A DNA stretch of 44,925 nt from an uncultured Opitutales bacterium (GTDB taxonomy: Bacteria > Verrucomicrobiota > Verrucomicrobiia > Opitutales > Intestinicryptomonadaceae), in assembly GCA_944389215.1 (NCBI GenBank), contig CALXLN010000130.1:1-44925 (forward strand), read 5' to 3'. Numbering within the stretch: the stretch's first letter is position 1; each line of letters opens with the position of its first letter. The notes under the pieces are model-generated. The model did not search any database, was not told the origin of the DNA, and saw nothing but the letters and a program-made list of their open reading frames with translations. A program made the translations under genes and the position numbers. Of this stretch, positions 7,982 through 15,935 are shown in pieces.

Positions 7982-8014
7982 AACGCCGCAATTTTTGCGG
8001 CGTTTTTGTTTTTT
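7982..8014 (+). terminator. rho-independent terminator of hpf
   Basis: A perfect 10-bp stem, AACGCCGCAA with TTGCGGCGTT, and a 3-base loop are followed by a T-rich tract interrupted by one G. Confidence 0.9.
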
Positions 8015-8081
8015 CGCGCGCAATTTTCCATTGGAACTGCATGCGCCCGTGCATCCATACTTTGCCGTTAATTTACAACAC

Positions 8082-8112
8082 TTGACTTGTGCGCTTTTTT
8101 TATCATTATAAA
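8082..8112 (+). promoter_or_regulatory. candidate promoter of the 444-aa secreted protein gene
   Basis: TTGACT (8082-8087) is followed after 18-19 bases by TTATAA/TATAAA (8106-8112). The -10 box ends 5 bases before the ATG at 8117, so the transcript would be essentially leaderless if that start is right. Confidence 0.35.
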
Positions 8113-8116
8113 AACT

Positions 8117-9451
8117 ATGTGTGGGGGGATATTTAGAAGTGCTTTGTCGGCGTCATGCGCGATGCTGTTTTTTTGCAATTTATCCGGGGCCGTAGAAATT
8201 ATCGCGCAAAAAAGCGATACTTTTATATTTGAAGCGATTGCCTCCGGGGAATTTTCAAAATCGGACTTCATTGCCACCGCCCATGTAAAAGGCGAGCAGG
8301 CAATAGCGTATTTGCCTTTTGAATTAAAAACCGAAGAACTTGGTGTGCAAGCCCAATGCGATGCAATCACCGATTGTTCGCTCGTGCTATTTATAAAGTC
8401 TCTGCCCCTACTGCCCGACTCTAACTCCGCAACAAGCGCAGACATCACATCTCCACCGTCAAAACGCGAACTGAAATTGGAGGAATCGCAAGGATTGGAT
8501 GAAAAAATCGGAACAAAAGCCGAAGTCGCCATAGAGTACGCTGAGGAAAAAATAGATGAGGAGTCGAAGAGTAAAGTCGTAATAGAAGTTTTCGGAATAA
8601 CTGATAGGGAATCTTTCGAGCCTAACTCGCGCGATTTTAGAGTTTCTTGGGACGGAAAACACGACGCCGCAGCCCCCAAGCACAACACCATGGACAACCA
8701 GCTAGAAGAAACCGGGCTATTCTACTTAGGTAAGATTGAAATAGACGTTGAAGACGACGAATACGAAAACGGCGACAGATACGAATTTTCAACCCCAGAG
8801 CTCAAAGACTTTCTTCGTTTTGCCTTGGGAATAACCTCCGCCCACAATGAAGCCCCTCCCTTCAGAACGCCGCTTAGGAAAATCGAAAACGCCGCGATAG
8901 TGCTAAGGCAGAAATCGGGGCCGTCGGGAGTGTTTTTCTTCTCGGCAGACTCAATGGGCGACGAAGCCGGCAAAGAGCAAAGCGGCGACGAAGTTGAAAA
9001 ATATTTCAACAGCCGAAAAAGAACCGACGCATCCGGACACACAATAGAGCAAGACGAATCCGCCGCGGCAGCCAACAAAGAAACGCAACTAAAAGAAAGC
9101 CTCAAGGAGTCGTTCAGGGAATCCGAAAACGCCGCAATAGCAGCCCGCAAGGCGGACTCCGAGGGCGAATCAAACCTTGAAGGCGCAATTTTATCATCCT
9201 CTGACGAAGGGAAAGCAAATACCGAAAGGACTGCAAACGGAGAGAAAAAAAGCTCGTCCGCCAAAGGCAAGCCCGACCAAATCGCAAAAAATTCCGGCGA
9301 AGACGACGAGGAAATCGAATATGTGCGGGATATAAAACCCGATAGGAGACCGCGCATAAACTTTGAGTTCCGCAGGGAATCGGAATCCGAAAGGACGGAA
9401 AACATTGCCCCCACAGACGCCGTGCAATCGGAAAATCTAAAAGACAAATAA
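8117..9451 (+). CDS. secreted protein of unknown function with charged low-complexity C-terminal half
   Basis: A 444-residue ORF with a signal peptide (about 1-25, hydrophobic core around CAMLFFCNLSGA). The ordered-looking part (26-280) has repeated acidic stretches (KIEIDVEDDEYENGDRYE and similar) and no motif I know. The rest is disordered in appearance and rich in Glu, Ser, Lys and Ala, ending in a basic patch (DIKPDRRPRINFEFRRE). The start at 8117 is chosen because it gives the signal peptide an Arg; an in-frame start 30 bases earlier or the Met at 8162 are alternatives. It precedes the moxR/bat operon by 180 bases on the same strand with no visible terminator, so a link to that operon is possible. 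No homologous family is recognised. Confidence 0.75.
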   Translation: MCGGIFRSALSASCAMLFFCNLSGAVEIIAQKSDTFIFEAIASGEFSKSDFIATAHVKGEQAIAYLPFELKTEELGVQAQCDAITDCSLVLFIKSLPLLPDSNSATSADITSPPSKRELKLEESQGLDEKIGTKAEVAIEYAEEKIDEESKSKVVIEVFGITDRESFEPNSRDFRVSWDGKHDAAAPKHNTMDNQLEETGLFYLGKIEIDVEDDEYENGDRYEFSTPELKDFLRFALGITSAHNEAPPFRTPLRKIENAAIVLRQKSGPSGVFFFSADSMGDEAGKEQSGDEVEKYFNSRKRTDASGHTIEQDESAAAANKETQLKESLKESFRESENAAIAARKADSEGESNLEGAILSSSDEGKANTERTANGEKKSSSAKGKPDQIAKNSGEDDEEIEYVRDIKPDRRPRINFEFRRESESERTENIAPTDAVQSENLKDK

Positions 9452-9633
9452 GCGTATCCGGCGGCTTAATATAAATTCACGCCCGACCTAATTCCCACGC
9501 CGCGCCATAAATTGTATGCGTGCGTCTCATTTTTTTGGAACTTATGCGAACGCGGTATGTCAAAATTGCTCAATAATCTTTATTCAAGTAAACCTTTTAT
9601 ACAAAAACAATTTGACGATAATAAATTTAATTT

Positions 9634-10626
9634 ATGAGTACGAATCTTAGCATAGTAAACGAAAAAGTAAGGGCGGCGTCCGAATGGACAATTCTCTTGA
9701 GACAGGAAATATCCAAAGTCATCGTGGGCCAAAAATATTTGGTCGACAGGCTTCTCACCGGCATTCTCGCCAACGGCCACGTCCTTCTTGAGGGCGTTCC
9801 GGGACTGGCGAAAACCTTGGCCGTAAAAACAATGGCATCTGCAATGGAGGCAAAATTTAACAGAATCCAGTTTACCCCCGACCTCCTTCCCGCGGACATC
9901 ATCGGCACTCTAATATATAACCAGCAAAAAGGCGAATTCCTGACGCAAAAAGGTCCAATATTCGCAAACATAATTTTAGCGGACGAAATTAACCGCGCCC
10001 CCGCAAAAGTCCAAAGCGCACTATTGGAAGCCATGCAGGAAAGACAGGTTACAATTGGCGGCGAAACTTATCCCCTGCCCGAACCTTTCCTCGTTTTGGC
10101 CACGCAGAATCCGATAGACCAGGAAGGAACATACACACTGCCGGAAGCGCAGGTCGACAGGTTTATGCTAAAATTAAAAATTGGCTATCCAGACAAGAAA
10201 GAGGAGCGCCTAATTTTGGACATGATGGCAAAAACCCGCGTTTCTGAGGAAATAAACACTGTTGTAACGCCCGAAAAAGTAATGCAGGCGCGCGAAATCG
10301 TCGACGAAATATACCTCGACGACAAAATTAAGGATTACATAGTCGACATAGTTTTCGCCACCAGAGAACCGAAGAAATATGGGCTTGGAGAGCTCGAGAA
10401 TATGATACAGTTCGGAGCCAGCCCGCGCGCGACAATCGCCCTGACATTGGCAGCCAAAGCCCATGCGTTCTTGCAAGGCCGCGGATACGTCGTGCCGCAA
10501 GACATAAAAGACATAGCTCTCGACGTTCTGCGCCACCGAATAATCGTAACCTACGAAGCGGAAGCCGAAGGCGTTTCAAGCGAGGACGTAGTTGCAAAAG
10601 TCTTAAATAAAATTGCCGTTCCCTAA
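9634..10626 (+). CDS. MoxR family AAA+ ATPase
   Basis: This 330-residue MoxR-type AAA+ ATPase is the chaperone-like motor that accompanies VWA-domain proteins. Walker A is GVPGLAKT (about 52-59), the usual MoxR variant with Ala before Lys. Walker B is ILADEINR with the MoxR extension KVQSALLEAMQERQVT. Sensor 1 is LATQNPIDQEGTY and the arginine-finger region is LPEAQVDRF. The C-terminal lid ends in ALDVLRHRI. The length is typical. It is the first gene of a seven-gene run and ends 17 bases before the DUF58 gene. In Bacteroides-type aerotolerance operons the same order moxR - DUF58 - bat genes is found. Confidence 0.95.
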   Translation: MSTNLSIVNEKVRAASEWTILLRQEISKVIVGQKYLVDRLLTGILANGHVLLEGVPGLAKTLAVKTMASAMEAKFNRIQFTPDLLPADIIGTLIYNQQKGEFLTQKGPIFANIILADEINRAPAKVQSALLEAMQERQVTIGGETYPLPEPFLVLATQNPIDQEGTYTLPEAQVDRFMLKLKIGYPDKKEERLILDMMAKTRVSEEINTVVTPEKVMQAREIVDEIYLDDKIKDYIVDIVFATREPKKYGLGELENMIQFGASPRATIALTLAAKAHAFLQGRGYVVPQDIKDIALDVLRHRIIVTYEAEAEGVSSEDVVAKVLNKIAVP

Positions 10627-10643
10627 TCCGCTAAACAAGCTTC

Positions 10644-11564
10644 ATGAGCGACAAAATAACAGACATGCTCAAAAAGGTGCGGCAAATTGAAATCCGCACC
10701 AACAGGCAGGTTAGCGACGCCCTCGCGGGCGCCTACCACAGCATCTTCAAAGGCCGCGGAATGGACTTTGAGGAAGCGCGCGAATACCAGGCGGGCGACG
10801 AAATCAGAAGCATAGACTGGAACGTTACCGCCCGCACAGGCAAAGCCCACGTAAAAAAATACCGCGAGGAGCGCGAGCTTACAATGATGCTTGTAGTGGA
10901 CCTTTCCGCCAGCGGGCAATTCGGGAGTTCAAATTTGTCAAAGCGCGAACTAGCCGCCGAGCTGGCAAGCACCCTCGCTTTCTCGGCCGCGCGCAACAAC
11001 GACAAAGTCGGGTTGGCGCTGTTTACGGAGGAAGTAGAGCACATCATACCTCCCCGCAAGGGACGCCAGCATATTTTGAGGGTCATACGCGACATCCTAT
11101 TTTTCGAGCCCCAAAAGCGCGGCACAAACATCGCCGCCGCCCTTGAAAAAGTAAACCGTATGCTAAAGCGCAAGGCAATCGTCGTTCTAATAAGCGACTT
11201 TCTCCAAGGGCCGGACGGCAAACTTCCAAACCCCAAGGAAAAATTTTCCGACGAAGTTTTCAAGTCGCTGGACATAACGAACCGCCGCCACGATCTAGTT
11301 TGCTTTGAACTTGTCGACGGCAGGGAACTTTCCCTTCCCCGCCTTGGGGTGATAACTCTAGAGGACGGGGAAACCGGGGAAATAGTCGAGCTCGACACAA
11401 ACAGTCCGGCAGTCCGGCAAGCTTACGAAAAGACAAATTCAGCGCGGCTAAAGGAATTTAAACGCGCTCTAGCCCGTTCCAACATCGACTTGCTTGAAGT
11501 TTTTACAGACAAACCTTTTATTACCGTTCTCAGAAAATTTTTCGAGAGACGCGCAAAACGATGA
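10644..11564 (+). CDS. DUF58 domain protein (VWA-like fold) of the moxR/bat operon
   Basis: This 306-residue cytoplasmic protein carries the DUF58 signature FKGRGMDFEEAREYQAGDE followed by RSIDWNVTARTGK, then a von Willebrand A-like domain with MIDAS residues in VVDLSAS. It has no signal peptide or membrane span, unlike the long membrane-bound DUF58 proteins. In known operons such proteins are probable partners of the MoxR ATPase. The stop codon overlaps the next start by ATGA, which indicates translational coupling. Confidence 0.92.
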   Translation: MSDKITDMLKKVRQIEIRTNRQVSDALAGAYHSIFKGRGMDFEEAREYQAGDEIRSIDWNVTARTGKAHVKKYREERELTMMLVVDLSASGQFGSSNLSKRELAAELASTLAFSAARNNDKVGLALFTEEVEHIIPPRKGRQHILRVIRDILFFEPQKRGTNIAAALEKVNRMLKRKAIVVLISDFLQGPDGKLPNPKEKFSDEVFKSLDITNRRHDLVCFELVDGRELSLPRLGVITLEDGETGEIVELDTNSPAVRQAYEKTNSARLKEFKRALARSNIDLLEVFTDKPFITVLRKFFERRAKR

Positions 11565-12403
11565 ATCGAATAATCTGCCATATTTGCATATTTTTCGCGT
11601 GCGCATGCGCATCCGCGCAAAGCGCCCCCGTAAAGATACAGCCAGACACGCAAAATTTTGCGCCTGCGCAAATTTCGCCGTCGGCTTCTTTTCCAGCATC
11701 GCCACAGCAGGCGATGACCCCCGACGATTTGAAAGCCGCCGAGGAAGCCCAGAAAAAGGCAGCGCTTGAAGCTGCGGCAAAAAAAGCCGAAGAAAATATA
11801 AAGAAATATTCCTCGCTTTTTCCATCCACCGAAGGCGTAACAGAAAAAATAGGCTTGGGTTTTTGGGAATCATATTGGGGATATGTAGCAGCGGCTGCCG
11901 CAGTTCTGGCGATACTTTCCTACATTATCTTCAAGCCCAGGAAAAAGCCATTGCCGACGCCGTTTGAAAAAGCGATGGCAAAACTGGACAAAGCTGAAAC
12001 AGTGTACGTTGAAAGCGGGGCTAAAGCCTATGCGCAAGAAGTATCGCAAGCTGTGAGAGACTACATTGAAGCCGTGCACAACCTTCCCGCCCCGGAACGC
12101 ACTACGGAAGAATTTCTGCAGATAGCAGCGGCATCGCCGCAACTTGACGAAAAAGAGCGCGGAATATTGGAAAGCATATTGAAACTCGCCGACATCGCAA
12201 AGTTTGCCCAGCACTCGTTCCGCGGAGAGGAAAAATCCGAACTTCTGACAGACGCGCGCGAATTTCTAGCGCACGACAACGATAAGTTGGCTCAAAAACA
12301 AAAATCTGAAAAAACGGAACCCGGCGCACCGGCGGAATCTTTGAAAGATGCCGCAAACGCGACGGAAGAATCCGAAAAAGACGAACCCACCGTAGTGAAA
12401 TGA
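11561..12403 (+). CDS. membrane protein of the moxR/bat operon, DUF4381-like
   Basis: This 280-residue protein has a signal peptide (1-18), a periplasmic Ala/Lys-rich stretch, one membrane span (about 105-124, WGYVAAAAAVLAILSYII) and a cytoplasmic domain. That domain opens PTPFEKAMAKLDKA and includes YIEAVHNLPAPERTTEEFL and DIAKFAQHSF, matching the small helical domain of DUF4381-type proteins found at this position in moxR/bat operons. The C-terminus is charged and probably disordered. It overlaps both neighbours by 4 bases. Its function is unknown; it is probably a linker in a Bat membrane complex. Confidence 0.75.
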   Translation: MNRIICHICIFFACACASAQSAPVKIQPDTQNFAPAQISPSASFPASPQQAMTPDDLKAAEEAQKKAALEAAAKKAEENIKKYSSLFPSTEGVTEKIGLGFWESYWGYVAAAAAVLAILSYIIFKPRKKPLPTPFEKAMAKLDKAETVYVESGAKAYAQEVSQAVRDYIEAVHNLPAPERTTEEFLQIAAASPQLDEKERGILESILKLADIAKFAQHSFRGEEKSELLTDAREFLAHDNDKLAQKQKSEKTEPGAPAESLKDAANATEESEKDEPTVVK

Positions 12404-13437
12404 ATTTCGACTTTGCAAATCCTGAATTTCTATGGGGATTGCTGCTATTGCCTCTTTTGGCGCTGCTTCGCGGCGCGGCGGGCAAAAACGGCTCCATCAT
12501 ATTCTCAAGCGTGGCAATCGCAAAAGAAGCGTCGCGCAAAAACAAGGCGCGGGCCGGAATGCTGCGCTTTATCCTCACAATAATCTCCCTTGCGCTTCTC
12601 ATAATCGCATTTGCCCGGCCGCGAATCGGAATGGGATATAGCGAACGCGAAGAAAGCGGTATAGACATAGTCCTAGCCGTAGACACATCCGGCTCTATGG
12701 CAGGCCTCGATTTCACGTCGGACGCAAACGCCCCTATTACCCGCTTGGACGCCGTAAAAAAGGTTATTGAGGATTTTATCAAAAAACGGCCCAACGACAG
12801 AATAGGAATGGTCGCCTTTGCAGTGAATCCATTCTTAGTTTCCCCAATGACGCTCAACCACGATTGGCTGCTGCAGAATTTGGACAGATTGGACATAGGC
12901 GTAATCGATCCCAACCGCACTGCGATAGGCTCGGCAATCGGAATGAGCGTCAACCGCCTGCGCGATTTAAAAAACGCAAAGTCTAGGGTGATAATTCTTC
13001 TCACAGACGGCGAGAACAACGCGGGCAAAATTTCTCCTATAGCCGCAGCCGAAGCGGCGGCAAGCTACAACGCCAAAGTGTACACGATAGCCGCCGGACG
13101 CAGCGGAATAGTCCCGGCAGCGCGCCTTGACCAAAACCAGAACGTTATCCGCAACCGCGCAGGCAACCCCGTGTACGGTGGCGATATGCAAAGCAACGTC
13201 GACGAGGAAACCCTAAAAAAGATTTCCGAAATAACCGGGGCAAAATTCTATAGGGCAAAAAATCTAAAACAACTCGAACAAATTTACGACGAAATCGATT
13301 CCCTTGAAAAAACCAAAGTGAAACTTCGCAACTTCACATCATACCGCGAACTCTTCCAATGGTTTGCGGGAGCCGCCCTGGCGGTCATCGCACTCAAACT
13401 GATTCTAATAAACACAAGACTTAGGACGTTACCATAA
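12400..13437 (+). CDS. batA: BatA-like membrane protein with von Willebrand A domain
   Basis: This 345-residue inner-membrane protein has the BatA topology: hydrophobic segments near residues 10-24 and 55-72, a VWA domain (about 88-295) and a C-terminal span (about 318-336). The metal-binding MIDAS motif is complete: Asp95-Thr-Ser97-Gly-Ser99 in VDTSGSMAG, with the later Asp in LLTDGENNAG. The membrane-proximal sequence ARPRIGMGYSE is typical for BatA/BatB. The start overlaps the preceding stop (ATGA) and the end overlaps the batB/C start (TAATG). Bat proteins were named for Bacteroides aerotolerance; the molecular role is still uncertain. Confidence 0.93.
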   Translation: MNFDFANPEFLWGLLLLPLLALLRGAAGKNGSIIFSSVAIAKEASRKNKARAGMLRFILTIISLALLIIAFARPRIGMGYSEREESGIDIVLAVDTSGSMAGLDFTSDANAPITRLDAVKKVIEDFIKKRPNDRIGMVAFAVNPFLVSPMTLNHDWLLQNLDRLDIGVIDPNRTAIGSAIGMSVNRLRDLKNAKSRVIILLTDGENNAGKISPIAAAEAAASYNAKVYTIAAGRSGIVPAARLDQNQNVIRNRAGNPVYGGDMQSNVDEETLKKISEITGAKFYRAKNLKQLEQIYDEIDSLEKTKVKLRNFTSYRELFQWFAGAALAVIALKLILINTRLRTLP

Positions 13438-15935
13438 TGACTTTCCACTCTCCAATTTGGCTCTACGCCGGACTTGTTGCGGTCGCGGCAATGCTGGCAC
13501 TCAATTATTGGTCGGCGCGCCGCCAAAGAAAGCTGCTGTCCGAATTCGCATCCGAGCGGCTTCTGCCCGAACTTTCAAGAACGGTCAGCAAAACCAAGGT
13601 TTTCATAAAAAAGGCGCTCACGATTTTTGGCGTATTCGCCGTTTTTGTCGCGCTGGCCCGCCCCCAATGGGGATACCGCTGGGAAGAAACAAAGACGCGC
13701 GGAATAGATATAATCTTTGCCATCGACACTTCCAAGAGCATGCTCGCCGAAGACATGAAACCCAACCGCCTTGAGCGCGCAAAACTTGCGGTTTTAGATT
13801 TGGTGAATATTTTAGACGGCGATAGAATCGGCATTGTGGCTTTTAGCGGACAGGCGTTTCTACAGTGTCCCCTCACGCTGGACTACGACGCGTTTAGAAT
13901 GTCGCTTGAGGCTCTCGACACCGACGTAATTCAACGCGGCGGAACAAATATCGCAGCCGCAATCGACGAATCTGAAGTGGCATTTTCCGACACTACCAAC
14001 CACAAAATTATAGTTCTGATAAGCGACGGCGAAGAACTTGAGGCCTCTGCGGTAGACAAGGCAAAGCAGGCCAAAGAACGCGGCGTAACAATTTACACGC
14101 TCGGCGTCGGCAATTCCAAAGGAGAATTAATACCCGTTCGCGACGAGAACGGAAGGCTTACAAATTTAAAAGACGAAAACGGAAACCTTGTAAAAAGCCG
14201 CTTGAATGAAGAAGTCCTCACAAAAATCGCAAAAGAAACCGGCGGTTTCTACGAACCCCTTTCAGCAACCGGAATGGATACAATCTACACGGAAGGCCTT
14301 AAGAAAATTCCCCAACAAGAGCTGTCGTCCAGAATGAAGCAATTTGCAATAGAGCGCTTTCAGTTCCCGCTGGCAATCGCAATAATTCTAATTGCGCTGG
14401 AATCCCTTATTGGCACGCGCAAATTCTTCAGCCGCGGCCGGGCATATCCCCTACTGCTTCTATTGGCGGCAATTCCGGCGCTCTCGCCGTGCGAGGCAAA
14501 CGCCGAAATTTCAGAAGACCCCCCGCAGGCGCGCGAAATATTCAACTCCGCCTTGGATGAGTACGAAGGAAAACAATACCAAAAATCCAAAGAACTTTTC
14601 CAGACAGCTCTAAAGGCGGAAGAATCCGACTTTGGACTGCACTCAAAAGCATTTTATAATATGGGAAACGCAGACTATGAAATAGCCCGCCAAAAACTCG
14701 CAAATGTATCGTCTCCGGAAGAAATATCACAAAAGGCAGCGCAACTTTCCGCCGGCACAGAACAAATGATTGCATCGGGAAGCCAGCTTGTGCAACGCGG
14801 CCAGCCGCTTCTAAAACAGGAGGAAGAATTGCTCAAATCGGCAAAGACGGAGGATGAAAAGAAACAGGCAATGCAAAACAGCCCCCTGAAGGCCGACCAG
14901 CAGCTGCAGCAGCAATTGAAACAGGCAATATCGCAATGCGAATCCATTGAAAAAGAAGTCGAAAATGTAAAAAAAGAGTTTTCCGCGGCAAAAACAGCGT
15001 GGCAGGATGTGCAATCGTCCGCAAAAGACGCCGCGAACAATTTTAAAAACGCTCTTCAGCTAGATGGCAATTTTGAATCGGCGCGCAAAAATCTAAACGC
15101 CGCCCAAACAGCAAGCTCGAATCTAGAAAAAGAAATATTAAAGACAAGCCGCGCGGTTGAGGCTATGTCGTCAAACGCTCAAAAGTTAAAAGAAAAAAGC
15201 CTTGCGGAATTAAAAGAAGAATTAAAAAAACTAGTCCGCGACGACAACCAGCAAAACCAAAACCAACAAAATCAAGACCAGAATCAGCAAAATCAAGATA
15301 ACCAACAGAACCAAAATCAACAACAGAACCAGCAGCAGAACCAACAGAACCAGCAGAACAAAGATAACCAGCAAGACCAGAATCAACAACAGGACCAGCA
15401 GAATCAGGACAACCAACAGAACCAGAATCAACAGCAGGGCCAGAATCAAAACAATAAACAAGACAAAAATGATAAAGGCAACCAGCCTCAAAACCAAAAC
15501 CGCCAAGATTCTCAAAAAGACAATAACGAGCCAAACGAACGAAATAAAGACCAAGGCAAAGATGAACAAGCCATAGACAACAAAAAAAACGAACAATCTC
15601 CGAAAGGAGGCGAAGACAAACAACAACAGCGTCCGGAAACCGGAAATTCCAAAGAAGAACGGAATGCCGGCAAAGACGAACAAAAAGCCGGCGGAGCGGA
15701 AGAACAAGCCGCAAAACCGGAGGAGGAAAAACGGGAACAAGCCGCTCCTGCAACTCCCGCCGAAGAGAAAGCGGACGAAACCGCCGCGGAAAATTACCGC
15801 AAAGAAGTAGGCGCTATGACGCGCCAAGAAGCCAGACAACTTCTGGAATCCATGAAGGATTCTGAAAAAAGCTTGCCGCTACGCGGCTTCGGAGAACAAA
15901 AAGACAGATTTGAAAAATCATACAAAGATTGGTAA
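13437..15935 (+). CDS. BatB-BatC fusion: VWA domain, TPR region and Gln/Asn-rich tail
   Basis: This 832-residue protein joins two genes that are separate in Bacteroides-type operons. The BatB half has spans at about 7-24 and 58-75, a VWA domain (about 90-290) with complete MIDAS Asp97-x-Ser99-x-Ser101 in IDTSKSM and the later Asp in LISDGEE, and a third span at about 310-327. Immediately after, residues 334-356 (basic RGRAYP, hydrophobic LLLLLAAIPAL, then EANAE) look like a retained signal peptide. This should place the BatC half (TPR-like helices 365-600) in the periplasm. Residues about 603-695 are almost only Gln, Asn and Asp, followed by a charged disordered tail. It is coupled to batA and batD by TAATG overlaps. 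The domains are certain; the functional meaning of the fusion is inferred. Confidence 0.92.
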   Translation: MTFHSPIWLYAGLVAVAAMLALNYWSARRQRKLLSEFASERLLPELSRTVSKTKVFIKKALTIFGVFAVFVALARPQWGYRWEETKTRGIDIIFAIDTSKSMLAEDMKPNRLERAKLAVLDLVNILDGDRIGIVAFSGQAFLQCPLTLDYDAFRMSLEALDTDVIQRGGTNIAAAIDESEVAFSDTTNHKIIVLISDGEELEASAVDKAKQAKERGVTIYTLGVGNSKGELIPVRDENGRLTNLKDENGNLVKSRLNEEVLTKIAKETGGFYEPLSATGMDTIYTEGLKKIPQQELSSRMKQFAIERFQFPLAIAIILIALESLIGTRKFFSRGRAYPLLLLLAAIPALSPCEANAEISEDPPQAREIFNSALDEYEGKQYQKSKELFQTALKAEESDFGLHSKAFYNMGNADYEIARQKLANVSSPEEISQKAAQLSAGTEQMIASGSQLVQRGQPLLKQEEELLKSAKTEDEKKQAMQNSPLKADQQLQQQLKQAISQCESIEKEVENVKKEFSAAKTAWQDVQSSAKDAANNFKNALQLDGNFESARKNLNAAQTASSNLEKEILKTSRAVEAMSSNAQKLKEKSLAELKEELKKLVRDDNQQNQNQQNQDQNQQNQDNQQNQNQQQNQQQNQQNQQNKDNQQDQNQQQDQQNQDNQQNQNQQQGQNQNNKQDKNDKGNQPQNQNRQDSQKDNNEPNERNKDQGKDEQAIDNKKNEQSPKGGEDKQQQRPETGNSKEERNAGKDEQKAGGAEEQAAKPEEEKREQAAPATPAEEKADETAAENYRKEVGAMTRQEARQLLESMKDSEKSLPLRGFGEQKDRFEKSYKDW
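15243..15510 (+). repeat. CAG/AAC/CAA-rich low-complexity repeat coding for a Gln/Asn tract
   Basis: Within the batB/C fusion about 270 bases are an irregular repeat of AAC, CAG, CAA, AAT and GAC codons. They encode runs such as NQQNQNQQNQDQNQQ. Codon choice varies, so this is not a simple perfect microsatellite, but it could still expand or contract. Confidence 0.85.

Noticed and set aside
15243..15510. Repeat array that could be mistaken for CRISPR
   Set aside because: The period is three bases, units are irregular and entirely coding; no spacer structure and no cas genes.
15231..15839. Long minus-strand open frames rich in Leu, Val and Ile opposite the Gln/Asn tract
   Set aside because: They are the mirror of the CAG/AAC repeat in batB/C; the plus-strand gene is certain and the reverse frames have no independent support.
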